Assembly: GCA_965197005.1 (NCBI GenBank)
Contig: OZ239982.1
Location: 1,798,001 to 1,862,000, forward strand
Direction: 5' to 3'
Source: G965197005 sp965197005
GTDB lineage: Bacteria; Pseudomonadota; Gammaproteobacteria; Pseudomonadales; Oceanobacteraceae
Length of the DNA stretch: 64,000 bases
Shown here: in pieces, positions 54,901 to 63,144 of the stretch
Numbering within the stretch: the stretch's first letter is position 1
Layout of the letters: each line of letters starts with the position of its first letter
The notes under the pieces: model-generated
Databases searched by the model: none
Told to the model about the DNA's origin: nothing
What the model saw: the letters and a program-made list of their open reading frames with translations, nothing else
Translations under genes and position numbers: made by a program

Positions 54901-55174
54901 GCACCGTTTGGATATTTTTTAGAATATCCCTAGTGTCAAATAAGGGGGCGTTTTTAAAGCCCATACCGTCATCAGCATCATTCATTGTGCCATCATGGCG
55001 GTAACTACCATCATGCAACGGTAATGCTAGGTTGCGTGGTACAGCAACTGATATTTGAGCCCCCTTATCAATGGTATATTGCAACCCTGTGCTTTTGGGT
55101 TGACCGATAAAGCAGTCCACCACCGCTTGCACACTATCCAGTTGGTAATCCAGCGTTTTAAAATGAATTTTCAT
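51941..55174 (-). CDS. res: Type III restriction endonuclease subunit Res
   Basis: A 1077-residue superfamily 2 helicase-nuclease. Motif I is METGTGKTYCYIRTMFEL, motif II ILDEPQKM, motif V FIFSHSALREGWDNPN and motif VI SRRQEVGRGLRLA. The C-terminal PD-(D/E)xK nuclease shows NPDWAIAF and VYFVAETKGS, so both ATPase and nuclease sites look intact. With Mod it cuts DNA at a distance from unmethylated sites. It follows mod by 10 bp as the last gene of the operon. Confidence 0.95.
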   Translation of the reverse strand: MKIHFKTLDYQLDSVQAVVDCFIGQPKSTGLQYTIDKGAQISVAVPRNLALPLHDGSYRHDGTMNDADDGMGFKNAPLFDTRDILKNIQTVQQRQGLPRSEALATNDKAQGKPKNLTGSPLNLNIEMETGTGKTYCYIRTMFELNKHYGWSKFIVVVPSIAIREGVHKSFAMMADHFQQDYGKKARFFIYDSKQLHHLESFSSDGGINVMIINMQAFNAKGKDARRIYDELDEFQSRRPIDVIKCNNPILILDEPQKMAGDKTLESMANFSPLFILRYSATHKHDYNLVHRLDALDAYNQKLVKRITVKGIETKGLSGTHGYLYLQAIEVSKAAPVARLELEIKQKNGFKRVIRQVQKGDDIFAISKNAEQYKEGYTVTEIDARSGTVHFTNGKKIRVEKALGQVDETILRTIQIRETIKAHIEKEKILFKKGIKVLSLFFIDEVAKYRQYNTDGKQEDGEYAKIFKEQYQQVINDYLDLNPEDDAYKNYLKNINIDSTHAGYFSIDKKSKNLINPNTRAITDEEVGSKIHIADDADAYDLILKDKESLLAFPNKQDSEAAKNKKNVRFIFSHSALREGWDNPNVFVICTLKHSDNVISRRQEVGRGLRLAVNQEGERMDANYFGAAGEVHKVNGLTVVTNESYTSFVNNLQTEIINTLANRPIKATPDYFTGKVIVNEVGSKVEVTPETALDIYTYLVTNGYVDGDKKITPKYNEDKDNGTLAKLPEHLQPLSEGIHRLTGAVLNPDAIKDMIGDDNKTINNPINQANLERKEFQALWSQINQKAIYQIQINTKKLVKECIKSINTKAHEKNNHFVTPLIYMIQTGSQVENLVREQLAMQRGVAQETVQVEQSKLSAHSSVKYDLVGNVAENTSLTRKTVVNILKGINADIFAQFKNNPESFIKEVSNIIEEQKAKELVQSLAYTPINEKFLDNEIFVSNDKIPSDALQVKKHVWDYLVTDSKSEKAFAEELEAAVNDVVVYAKLPDKFNIPTPFGSYNPDWAIAFNKETIRHVYFVAETKGSSKDDSLKYAEKRKIESAKIFFETLHNDSIADDLKVQYGVVSNYDELKQIVGFR

Positions 55175-55184
55175 CGCTATCCCC

Positions 55185-57155
55185 TTAAATAAACTTCACT
55201 TCGGTATTGGGTGAAAGCTGTCTAAAGCGTTCTTTGATATTGCTTTTATCTTGGTCTTTTTGGATAGCACGTTCACAAGAGACAAATTTAAGCGGTGCTA
55301 GCTTGGCAATGTCATCAATCATATCGGCGTTGATTGCCTCAAAGCTGGCAACCAGACTATTACCGCCAACAAAATACACATTTTTCCCCTGTATGTTTTG
55401 ACTGGTTATGGGTAAATCTAACGGCACCCCCCAATCCAGCATCACTTGAAAGAGTAAATCTTCTGCTGTGCGGTCATCTTTGATGTTGCTTTCTAGCTTA
55501 CCCAACATATCTTGGCTATATTTATCTGGCGTGTAATACACCTCTTTCATGTTGGTATCGTCGATTTTTAGCACACGAAAACCAATATCAAGGTTTTCAA
55601 TGCCGTCTTTATCGGCATTGTCGGCAACGATTTTTTGTCCCGCACGGCGAATGCGTTCTTTGGAGATTTCGGCAATGGTTTCATAACCCGCTTTATGGGC
55701 TTCTGATTTTTCATCAGTCACTTCAGGTAGTTGCACCATAATAAATTTACGCTTGCCGCCATCTTGGGCATTTAAATCCATGACGGCATGGGCAGTGGTG
55801 GCTGAGCCAGCGAAGAAATCAATTATAATTGAGTCTTTATCAACTCTTACCATTTCAGTTAGATATTTTAATAAAGATAGTGGTTTTGGAAATGGAAAAT
55901 GAAGTTTATTTTCTTTTATCCATTTAGTTGTAACTTGAGAGTCAAAAAATAAAACTGATTTTGGCGTTGAAAGCTCATTATCAGAAAGATAGTTTTTTAG
56001 TTGAGGAACTGTGGTTTCGTCTTTGCCGAATAAAATTAAATTGTCCTTCTTTAAATTGTGTAAACTTTCGTTAGAAAATCCCCAACCTCTTCTTCCACAC
56101 TTACACTTCTTTTTTGTAACTGGGTGCACAATATCAGTAAAATTTTTACTGTTTGGAGCTGTTAAATCACTTGCACGAAATAACCCTTTTTCATCTATGT
56201 ATGTATAATGGTCAAAGTCATAAAATTTCGGATATTTAACAAGAGCTCTAATTTCTGAACGTATTTCTTCTTCGTTATCTAAATTTTTGAAAAGATAATT
56301 CGCTCTTTTTTTGAATTCATCTAAGTGATTTTTTTTTACAAGCCATTTAAGGTTTTTGTTTGAGCTTTTTGCATAAACAAGAACATATTCATGAGTAACA
56401 GATATTTGTTTTGAGTTGTTTTTACTTGAATTGGATGCGATTGTTAAACATGCTACGAATAAGTTACTACCAAGTATCTCATCACAAACTTTTTTAAGAT
56501 TACTTTGCTCACTATCATCACAACTAATAAAAATCACCCCATCATCACTGAGTAAATTCCTTGCCAGCTTTAGCCTGCTATACATCATGGTTAGCCAGTC
56601 GGAGTGAAAACGCCCGTTGCTTTCGCTATTTGCCACTAGCCTATTACCATCTTCGTCTATTTGTTCGGAACGCTGTAAAAAATCTTGGGTGTTTTCGCTA
56701 AAATCGTCTTCGTAGATAAAATCATTACCCGTGTTGTACGGCGGGTCGATATAAATCATTTTGACTTTACCGAGGTAGCTTTCTTGCAATAATTTCAGTG
56801 CGTCTAGGTTATCGCCTTCTATAAACAGGTTTTCGGTGCTGTCAAAATTGACGCTTTCCTCACGCACGGGGCGTAGGGTCTTGGCAATGGGGGTGTTGGC
56901 TTCTAAAATCGCTTGGCGTTTGCCCACCCAGTCGAGGCGGTAGCGTTCTTGACTGCCATCAACCACCTGATGCGATAACTCTTGTTTTAATAGCTCAAAA
57001 TCAATGGCACGTTCTAATTCACCCTGCTCGTTTTGGCTTTCGGTGATGCAGTTGGGGAATAACTCGGCAATTTTGTTAATATTGCTATCGACCAGATTAT
57101 CGGTGTGCATATCGAGTTTGTCGTTAGCATGAGCGTGATTGTTTGAGTCTGTCAT
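55185..57155 (-). CDS. mod: Type III DNA methyltransferase subunit Mod
   Basis: A 656-residue beta-class N6-adenine methylase, with motif IV (MIYIDPPYNTGNDFIYEDDF) before motif I (IIDFFAGSATTAHAVMDLN). Between them, about residues 225-430, lies the target-recognition region; its DNA (about 55850-56480) is much more AT-rich than the two conserved ends. Within it CKCGRRGWGF suggests a small metal-binding or structural element. Mod sets the recognised sequence and protects host DNA. No simple-sequence tract for phase variation is seen. Confidence 0.95.
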   Translation of the reverse strand: MTDSNNHAHANDKLDMHTDNLVDSNINKIAELFPNCITESQNEQGELERAIDFELLKQELSHQVVDGSQERYRLDWVGKRQAILEANTPIAKTLRPVREESVNFDSTENLFIEGDNLDALKLLQESYLGKVKMIYIDPPYNTGNDFIYEDDFSENTQDFLQRSEQIDEDGNRLVANSESNGRFHSDWLTMMYSRLKLARNLLSDDGVIFISCDDSEQSNLKKVCDEILGSNLFVACLTIASNSSKNNSKQISVTHEYVLVYAKSSNKNLKWLVKKNHLDEFKKRANYLFKNLDNEEEIRSEIRALVKYPKFYDFDHYTYIDEKGLFRASDLTAPNSKNFTDIVHPVTKKKCKCGRRGWGFSNESLHNLKKDNLILFGKDETTVPQLKNYLSDNELSTPKSVLFFDSQVTTKWIKENKLHFPFPKPLSLLKYLTEMVRVDKDSIIIDFFAGSATTAHAVMDLNAQDGGKRKFIMVQLPEVTDEKSEAHKAGYETIAEISKERIRRAGQKIVADNADKDGIENLDIGFRVLKIDDTNMKEVYYTPDKYSQDMLGKLESNIKDDRTAEDLLFQVMLDWGVPLDLPITSQNIQGKNVYFVGGNSLVASFEAINADMIDDIAKLAPLKFVSCERAIQKDQDKSNIKERFRQLSPNTEVKFI

Positions 57156-57163
57156 AAAATTTC

Positions 57164-57409
57164 CTAAATCAGTTCATTGTTTGTTTGGTCTGTTTGGGCG
57201 TTAAGCCACGCCGTTCCCTTGGACGTGGTGCGATAGGCTTGGTTTGGGTGTTTAATATTATTTGGATAAAATAATTGTATTAAACCTTCTTTAACCATAG
57301 GGTTCAAATAGTTCTTTCTTAAAAACTCGGCATTTCTATCTAATAAATCAGCCAGCACCTTTGGTGTTATGGTGTGGTTATCCATTAGATTTAAAAGAAT
57401 AATTTTCAT
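57164..57409 (-). CDS. Small winged-helix protein
   Basis: 81 residues. The pattern ITPKVLADLLDRNAEFLRKN followed by MVKEGLIQLFYP and QAYRTTSKG resembles a winged-helix unit such as the C-terminal one in AlbA_2/RecG-like ATP-binding proteins. It overlaps the preceding gene by 32 bp in another frame. It is either a small DNA-binding protein of the defence operon or a leftover of a larger protein. Confidence 0.6.
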   Translation of the reverse strand: MKIILLNLMDNHTITPKVLADLLDRNAEFLRKNYLNPMVKEGLIQLFYPNNIKHPNQAYRTTSKGTAWLNAQTDQTNNELI

Positions 57410-57950
57410 GGCTGTGTTTGTTAGCTTTCTTTTTTGTCTTGCTAATTAAAGAGCTATTTAATAGTAATTGTGAGTTAGCATTATCTAATACTGATAAATC
57501 AGCAATGACTTCTTCAATACCTCCCATGCTTGGCTCAATACCTCCCATGCTTGGCTCAATACCTCCCATGCTCGGCTCACTAATCCCAGTGCTCGGCTCA
57601 CTAATCCCAGTGAGGTACTGGTCATTCAGTATATAGTAACTGTTTTGGCTTTTCCCATGTTTGGATAAGTAGCCTCTTTTACAGAATTTTTTTAGTATCG
57701 TGCTGGCTTGGTGCATATCGATACCCACGTTTTCACGTATATCTTTATTCGTAATGCGTGGCATTTGTTTGGCTAAAATAAGCACTTCGGCTTCGTTGTC
57801 TTTTATGTCTGAAAACTGTTGCAACCACGTCATATCTGTCTCGTCAATTAATTGTTGCAGTCGCAAAACAGTTTCTGATTCATTGTGATGCGCTTCTTGT
57901 GACTCACAAAGTTCTTGGTAAATAGCTAGGATTTCAGCAGTTAAAATCAT
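57378..57950 (-). CDS. Winged-helix protein with seven-residue repeats
   Basis: 190 residues. An N-terminal helical part leads to a helix-turn-helix (MPRITNKDIRENVGIDMHQA, STILKKFCKRGYLSKHG), then five 7-residue repeats (GISEPS/GGIEPSM) and a Lys-rich end. It starts in the last codons of the DUF4391 gene (ATGA overlap). The likely role is operon regulation or DNA recognition, but no family is certain. The repeats are encoded by 21-bp DNA repeats. Confidence 0.65.
   Translation of the reverse strand: MILTAEILAIYQELCESQEAHHNESETVLRLQQLIDETDMTWLQQFSDIKDNEAEVLILAKQMPRITNKDIRENVGIDMHQASTILKKFCKRGYLSKHGKSQNSYYILNDQYLTGISEPSTGISEPSMGGIEPSMGGIEPSMGGIEEVIADLSVLDNANSQLLLNSSLISKTKKKANKHSHENYSFKSNG
57520..57603 (-). 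repeat. Four tandem 21-bp repeats in the winged-helix gene
   Basis: Units start at 57520, 57541, 57562 and 57583. The first two are identical, the third differs slightly and the fourth more. A partial fifth follows. Units are multiples of three, so copy change alters linker length, not frame. Confidence 0.9.
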
Positions 57951-58633
57951 GAGTTCCCTGTTATTGTTTGTAATGCCTGTTGAAGTTTCTGTAATTGCAT
58001 ATTGATATCAACTTTACGATTAAACTGTTTTTCACGTTGTAGGCGTTTTTCTAGTTGCACAATCTGTTTTTGCAAGGCTTTGACTTCCTCTGCCTTGGCA
58101 ATTTTATCTTCAATATTTTCTTTTGGTGCGTCAGTCTGTGCTTCGATATTATCGGGCAGTGGTAATAATTGTTCAATGAAAAACTCATATAAATCGGCTA
58201 GATTTAGGAATATCGGCAAGTCATGGCGTTGGGTATCGTCCAACCATGGCGATTGATAATATTGCCCAATAACGGCTTTGCTGTTATCGGCATGGCTGAG
58301 GCGCTTGTAAGTTGCCATGACTTTAACCTTGCCACCAAAGTGTATTTCAAAAATAATCGGGCTTAAAATCAGCTTGTCAATAAAAGCTAAAATACTGCTG
58401 TCAAAATCAGCTTGACGACTTGTAATTTGAAAAATCTGAATTTCTTTTAGTACTTCGTTGGCACTGAGGTTGATGCTTTCAGGTGAGAGCTTATGCGCCC
58501 AGATAATTTTGTCTATATGCTTAACAAACCGCTTTTCCATTTTGCTGTTGGCTTTGCCTTGTTGATACAGTTTGTTCTTGGTAATGCTTTTGCCTACTTG
58601 GGTTTTTTGGGGATACTTATAAAGCGATATCAT
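57947..58633 (-). CDS. DUF4391 domain protein
   Basis: 228 residues. The family pattern is seen in IDKIIWAHKLSPESINLSAN, EIQIFQITSRQ and FIDKLILSPIIFEIHFGGKVKVMATYKR, followed by a C-terminal coiled coil (VKALQKQIVQLEKRLQREKQ). The biochemical role of DUF4391 is unknown to me; its genes often lie between helicase and methylase genes in restriction-type loci. It overlaps both neighbours by 4 bp, which argues for a stoichiometric part in the same system. Confidence 0.85.
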   Translation of the reverse strand: MISLYKYPQKTQVGKSITKNKLYQQGKANSKMEKRFVKHIDKIIWAHKLSPESINLSANEVLKEIQIFQITSRQADFDSSILAFIDKLILSPIIFEIHFGGKVKVMATYKRLSHADNSKAVIGQYYQSPWLDDTQRHDLPIFLNLADLYEFFIEQLLPLPDNIEAQTDAPKENIEDKIAKAEEVKALQKQIVQLEKRLQREKQFNRKVDINMQLQKLQQALQTITGNS

Positions 58634-61600
58634 ATATCTTCTACTACAATAAAGCCGATTAGCTTAAAGTCATTTAAACCTGTAACCTCACCTTGTAAGG
58701 CGGTGGTGCTTAAACCTGAAAATAGGCTGTCTATGTCTTTGTCTTCTTTAACTTCTTTAATCGAATTCACTGCAATATCTAGTAAGTGTGAATAGTGACG
58801 CATGTTTTTTCCATCTTCAGTGCGCTGGTTAAATGGTTGGTATGCCTCTGGCATGGGGCTTTTTTGCCCTCGACAGGCTTTTCTTGCAACTTCTAACAGA
58901 TATTTGGTTTGGGTGTGGTTAAAGATAACATTACCGTCATAGCTGATATAAATTAGGTAGTATGGGTGTAGCTGATTATTGGTGTTTTTTTGCATTATAG
59001 AACGCTGGGCTTTTAAAGCAAAAATCACGCCTGCTTTTAAACCAAGCGCTTTGTCCGCAGGAACTACGGCGTGTAAACCGCTGGGCAGACGTTTTATCTC
59101 TGGATTCTGCTCTATGTAGTTGAGTAAGTCCATGCGAAAGTCGTTTAGCCCTAGGTCGGTAATGGAGACGCCAGTGTTGGTGTCTTCTATATCTAGCACT
59201 TCTGCTTGTAACCGCTTAAGCTGCTCATGACGGTAGGCTACGTCGTTAGCTTTGGCACTTAATACGTTATCATCACCTGTGCTGGATATGTCTACCAATA
59301 CCATGCGTTTTTCTACCCGCTCACGTAAGTTAATATAGCTGTCTAGTGAAATATCGGGCCAGTAATTAGCCAGTTGAATTTGTTTGTTGGGCGAACCTAT
59401 GCGGTCTATGCGTCCAAAACGCTGGATAATACGTACTGGATTCCAGTGAATATCAAAATTAATGAGGTAGTCGCAGTCTTGTAAGTTTTGCCCTTCTGAT
59501 ATGCAGTCGGTGGCGATAAGTAAGTCTATTTCTCGACTTTCTTCAGGAAAAATATCCGCTTTTTGTTTGGAGTTTGGAGAAAATAAGGTAAGCAACCCTT
59601 GCATGTCATAACCTTTACGGCTGTTGACCATGGTTTTGATGCTAGAAAGACTACTTGTGCCTGTAATTTTTGCACTTTCAATGCCTAAGTTTGCTTGTAG
59701 CTCAGAAGCTAGGTTGGTAAATAAATAATCGGCAGTATCAGAGAATGCAGTAAAGATAATGACTTTTTTGTTGTTGGGGTTAATCGGGTTGTTTATTTTT
59801 TGCTTAAGTTGCGCTTTGAGCTGCTGTAGCTTGGCGTCGTTTTTGGGTGTAACAGATTGAATGCGGCTAAGTAAGGCTTGAATAATGATATTGTCACTAC
59901 TTAATGCTTGTTTCCATAGAGCGGTGTCTATATCAGCAAGGTTAATTTTTAACTTATCGCCAATATAATCATCTGTGGTTGTATCGTCATTTTCATCATC
60001 GCTATAACCTAATCCGTCTGTTGTGCTATCAAAGATAATAGGTGCTTTTTTTTCTTCGTATTGCTGTATTTTATCTAACACCTGCGTAATGCGCTTTTGC
60101 AATACGTTAAGGGTTAAGCGAAAAGCATGTATCGAACTTTCTAGGCGCTTTAGTAGGTTTACCGTCATCAATGATTGCAGGCTTTTCTCTCGGTCTTTTT
60201 GCTTTAATCTAGCACCTGCTTTGGTTTGGGTGTCAAATTGGTCTTCGTATTTTTGTAACTGGCTAGGGAAAATAAAATTTAAAGGTGCATATACAGATAA
60301 ATTGAGTTTTATCAGTTCGTTGTAGATGTCGTTAAAAGTGAGCGTAACGTCTGTGGCAATGGCACAATGATAAGATAGCGGCTTTAAACGCTTGGGAAAA
60401 GTGCCAATTTCTGCCGTGTCGTAAAAGGTTTGTATGTGTTTGCGTGAGCGTGCAATCGTAACGCTATCTAACAGTTTGAAAAAATCAAACTCTAATAAGT
60501 CTAGTATCGCATCTGTAGTACGCAAACCGGGTGCTAGCTTGGACCAGCTGTTAAAAGCACCTTGGGCATTTTTAAAAATGGTATCAATTTCTTTGTTGGT
60601 ATCCAGCTTTTTGCTTAGGTTTTCTGCCTTACCTTCGTATGCTAGAGCCAGCTGGTTTTTTAAATCGTTAAAACGGTTGTTTACAGGGGTTGCCGATAAC
60701 ATGAGTAACTTGGTCTTAACCCCCTTTTGCATCACTTGCTCCATAAGCCGCTCATAGCGGGTTTGCTTTTCTTTGTAGTTGTCTTTATTGCGAAAGTTGT
60801 GCGACTCATCAATAACAACTAAATCATAGTTACCCCAATTAACTTGAGCTAGCTCTATGCCATTGGTTGTGCCTGAGTGTCTGGATAAGTCAGTATGAAA
60901 TAACACATCATAGTTAAAGCGGTCTTGGGCAAAAATATTGGTTGTTAAATTGGCATTGTAGTTGCTCCAGTTTGCACCCAGTTTTTTAGGGCATAGCACC
61001 AGCACGCTTTTGTTGCGTAACTCATAGTATTTAATCACAGCTAAGGCAGTAAAGGTTTTGCCTAAACCAACACTATCAGCAAGAATACAGCCATTATAGG
61101 TTTCTAGCTTGTTGATAATACCAACGGCAGCATCACGCTGGAAGTTATAGAGCTTGCTCCATATCAGACTGTCTTGATAGCCCGTTAAATCATTGGGCAT
61201 CACATCATCACCTAGCTCTTCCAAAAAAGAACTAAAAATATTATAAAGAAATAAAAAGTAAATTCTCTCTGGCGCATTTTCTTGATAAACCGATTCAATA
61301 TGACGAATAACTTCAGCAGTTACATTTTCTACCTTGCTAAAATCTGCCCATACCTGATCGAATAGTTGTACATATTGGTGCGAGAAAGGCGCACTAGTTC
61401 GGTTAACCATGTTAGAAATGGCATCGCCTTTTTCATACCCCAACCCCACAGGAGTAAAACCCTGTATGGGGCTATAGGCTAGACTGTTATCGGCGGTTTG
61501 TATGCAGACCAACTCTTGCATTGCAGCGTTGCTGTTGTTGGAGAAAAATACGGCTTTGTTTTTAATCCAAGTGGCGCATTCTTTGGCAATCGCTTTTTGT

Positions 61601-61899
61601 GTAAGCTGATTTTTAAGGTGAATTTCAAACTCACTCCCATATAAGCTGTTTTCTCGATTTAGCTTGGGAATAATAAATTCACGCTTTTCTTTTTGGGTTG
61701 TATCAGTAGCGCTATTAGCAATAAAAGTTGGCGAGGTAAAAATAAATTGTAGCTGCTCAATATGTTGTAATTCTTTTTGTAAAGCAGAAAATGCATGAAT
61801 TGAAAAATATGAAGCGGCAACTTTAAGTTTTGACCCTGCTTGCAAATTCTGCCTAATGTCTTCACCTAAGGTTTGGTTTATATTATCTATAATTTTCAT
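58630..61899 (-). CDS. SNF2-like helicase with PLD-type N-terminal domain
   Basis: 1089 residues. The N-terminal PLDc-like region (LKVAASYFSIHAFSALQKEL) is followed by SF2 helicase lobes. Walker A is ILADSVGLGKTFTALAVI, motif II LVVIDESHNFRNKD, motif III MLSATPVNNRFNDLKNQL, and motifs V-VI LLIATDCISEGQNLQD and IIQRFGRIDRIGS. A long insert sits between the lobes. It is a translocase of the kind found in phage-defence loci, and first gene of this operon. The PLD active site HxK is not evident, so that domain may bind rather than cut. Confidence 0.9.
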   Translation of the reverse strand: MKIIDNINQTLGEDIRQNLQAGSKLKVAASYFSIHAFSALQKELQHIEQLQFIFTSPTFIANSATDTTQKEKREFIIPKLNRENSLYGSEFEIHLKNQLTQKAIAKECATWIKNKAVFFSNNSNAAMQELVCIQTADNSLAYSPIQGFTPVGLGYEKGDAISNMVNRTSAPFSHQYVQLFDQVWADFSKVENVTAEVIRHIESVYQENAPERIYFLFLYNIFSSFLEELGDDVMPNDLTGYQDSLIWSKLYNFQRDAAVGIINKLETYNGCILADSVGLGKTFTALAVIKYYELRNKSVLVLCPKKLGANWSNYNANLTTNIFAQDRFNYDVLFHTDLSRHSGTTNGIELAQVNWGNYDLVVIDESHNFRNKDNYKEKQTRYERLMEQVMQKGVKTKLLMLSATPVNNRFNDLKNQLALAYEGKAENLSKKLDTNKEIDTIFKNAQGAFNSWSKLAPGLRTTDAILDLLEFDFFKLLDSVTIARSRKHIQTFYDTAEIGTFPKRLKPLSYHCAIATDVTLTFNDIYNELIKLNLSVYAPLNFIFPSQLQKYEDQFDTQTKAGARLKQKDREKSLQSLMTVNLLKRLESSIHAFRLTLNVLQKRITQVLDKIQQYEEKKAPIIFDSTTDGLGYSDDENDDTTTDDYIGDKLKINLADIDTALWKQALSSDNIIIQALLSRIQSVTPKNDAKLQQLKAQLKQKINNPINPNNKKVIIFTAFSDTADYLFTNLASELQANLGIESAKITGTSSLSSIKTMVNSRKGYDMQGLLTLFSPNSKQKADIFPEESREIDLLIATDCISEGQNLQDCDYLINFDIHWNPVRIIQRFGRIDRIGSPNKQIQLANYWPDISLDSYINLRERVEKRMVLVDISSTGDDNVLSAKANDVAYRHEQLKRLQAEVLDIEDTNTGVSITDLGLNDFRMDLLNYIEQNPEIKRLPSGLHAVVPADKALGLKAGVIFALKAQRSIMQKNTNNQLHPYYLIYISYDGNVIFNHTQTKYLLEVARKACRGQKSPMPEAYQPFNQRTEDGKNMRHYSHLLDIAVNSIKEVKEDKDIDSLFSGLSTTALQGEVTGLNDFKLIGFIVVEDI

Positions 61900-62414
61900 T
61901 GTATTATTTATCTATGATGCCATGCACAAAATTGTAACCAGATAGTAAAATAAAAAACCAAATTTATCTATTTTAAATATTTTTTGCTATCTACTTTGCA
62001 TGGACTTCAGATAGTTATATTTTATTCAAATTGTTTACAGTGCACCTCACTTTTTTTGCAAGCTACTGAAAAGATTGTCTACTTCATACCTGTGCGTAAC
62101 TCTATTCAAATTAAGTGAACCAAAAACACTCTCTCTACCAACAACCCCCAATATCTACTGCATATTTGTCTGTAATTTTCTCCTCAAACCAAAATACAAC
62201 ACTGAATAATACGACAATATACTCACAATCATCTGCTTATTTGTCCTCAATATTTTTCTGATTTTTATACAAAAAAAATATAAAAAAACAAGTAATATGA
62301 AGTTATTGAAAATTAATCGTAGCTATAATATGCTTGGTCAGGTTATAAATAACCAAATAATAGCAAGACAATCTTTGATTGTTTAAAATTAAAACTAAAA
62401 TAAAGGGGCTTAAT
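61900..62414. other. AT-rich region between the defence operon and the peptide array
   Basis: No gene seen. It must carry divergent promoters for the helicase and the peptide genes. Near the right end are TATAAT at 62324-62329, the 14-bp palindrome GGTTAT-AA-ATAACC at 62341-62354, and a small hairpin ACAATC-TTT-GATTGT at 62368-62382 in the leader RNA of the first peptide gene. Confidence 0.55.
62324..62354 (+). promoter_or_regulatory. Probable -10 and operator-like palindrome of the peptide array
   Basis: A perfect TATAAT (62324-62329) is followed 11 bp later by the palindrome GGTTATAAATAACC (62341-62354). A TTGAAA lies only 12 bp upstream of the -10, too close for a normal -35. Confidence 0.4.
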
Positions 62415-62720
62415 ATGAACAATTCAATTCAAGACAACTTAATGCAAGAAAATGATACTGGTTATACAGATGAAGAGTTAAATATGCTTGCAGAGGGCGA
62501 GCCTGCTATTGACTTAGAAGAAATAGCCGAATCCCAATATGAGCTATCCGATGACTATATGGCGGAAGAGAAAGAACAGGAACTAGATATAAAAGTTATT
62601 AAGGCCTCTGAAAAATCAGAAGACCGACCAGTTTTTTTTACAGATAAAAATATAGCAGCAGAGTTTCGTAAAAATCGAACCAGTAATAAACAAAAAAACT
62701 CTGATTATGGATACTTTTAA
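62415..62720 (+). CDS. Leader-variable-core peptide 1 (candidate RiPP precursor)
   Basis: 101 residues from MNNSIQDNLMQ, with AAAGGGG 6 bases before the ATG. Residues 1-52 are the shared leader: 17 Asp/Glu, no Lys or Arg, including YTDEELNMLAEGE. Residues 53-101 are basic (11 Lys/Arg), Cys-free, with FFTDKNIAAEFRK and the end DYGYF. The first 78 residues are identical in DNA to peptide 3. An acidic constant leader with a basic variable end is typical of modified-peptide precursors, but no maturase is in view. A 19-codon frame starts at its stop codon (TAATG). Confidence 0.8.
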   Translation: MNNSIQDNLMQENDTGYTDEELNMLAEGEPAIDLEEIAESQYELSDDYMAEEKEQELDIKVIKASEKSEDRPVFFTDKNIAAEFRKNRTSNKQKNSDYGYF

Positions 62721-62795
62721 TGCCTATAACAGAAGAGCTTGCAATATCAGGCATTCATAGCTTAGAACAACATACCTAAAATAAAGGGGCTTAAT

Positions 62796-63092
62796 ATGAA
62801 CAATTCAATTCAAGACAACTTAATGCAAGAAAATGATACTGGTTATACAGATGAAGAGTTAAATATGCTTGCAGAGGGCGAGCCTGCTATTGACTTAGAA
62901 GAGATAGCCGAATCCCAATATGAGCTATCCGATGACTATATGGCGGAAGAACTGCTTGATAAGCCAGGTCTTTATATAATAAAAGAACCTACGAAGTTAA
63001 AAGTACCAGAAACTTATATAAATAAAGATTTAGCCGATCAGATCCGAGGTCTGAGATCTGATAAAAAAAGAGAGAAAGGCGATTACCTTTAA
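62796..63092 (+). CDS. Leader-variable-core peptide 2 (candidate RiPP precursor)
   Basis: 98 residues, with the same AAAGGGG RBS and leader (one synonymous change in 156 bp). The C-terminal half, residues 53-98, is unlike the others except for the helix YINKDLADQIRGL and the end GDYL. It is rich in Lys/Arg, without Cys. A 7-codon frame (MSIALVP) starts in its stop codon. Confidence 0.8.
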   Translation: MNNSIQDNLMQENDTGYTDEELNMLAEGEPAIDLEEIAESQYELSDDYMAEELLDKPGLYIIKEPTKLKVPETYINKDLADQIRGLRSDKKREKGDYL

Positions 63093-63144
63093 TGAGTATT
63101 GCTTTAGTGCCGTGATGTTTAAAATTAAAATAAAGGGGCTTAAT

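Larger units (their letters stand above)
62380..63109 (+). repeat. Tandem duplication, unit I (peptide genes 1 and 2)
   Basis: Start codons of genes 1 and 3, and of genes 2 and 4, are each exactly 730 bp apart. Unit I carries genes 1 and 2 with the intercistronic stretch 62721-62795. Confidence 0.85.

Noticed and set aside
57520..57603. Phase-variation switch by slipped repeats
   Set aside because: The 21-bp unit is a multiple of three, so slippage cannot switch the frame.
62649..62724. Diversity-generating retroelement as cause of the variable window
   Set aside because: No reverse transcriptase or template repeat is visible and substitutions are not limited to adenines; nearly every position changes.
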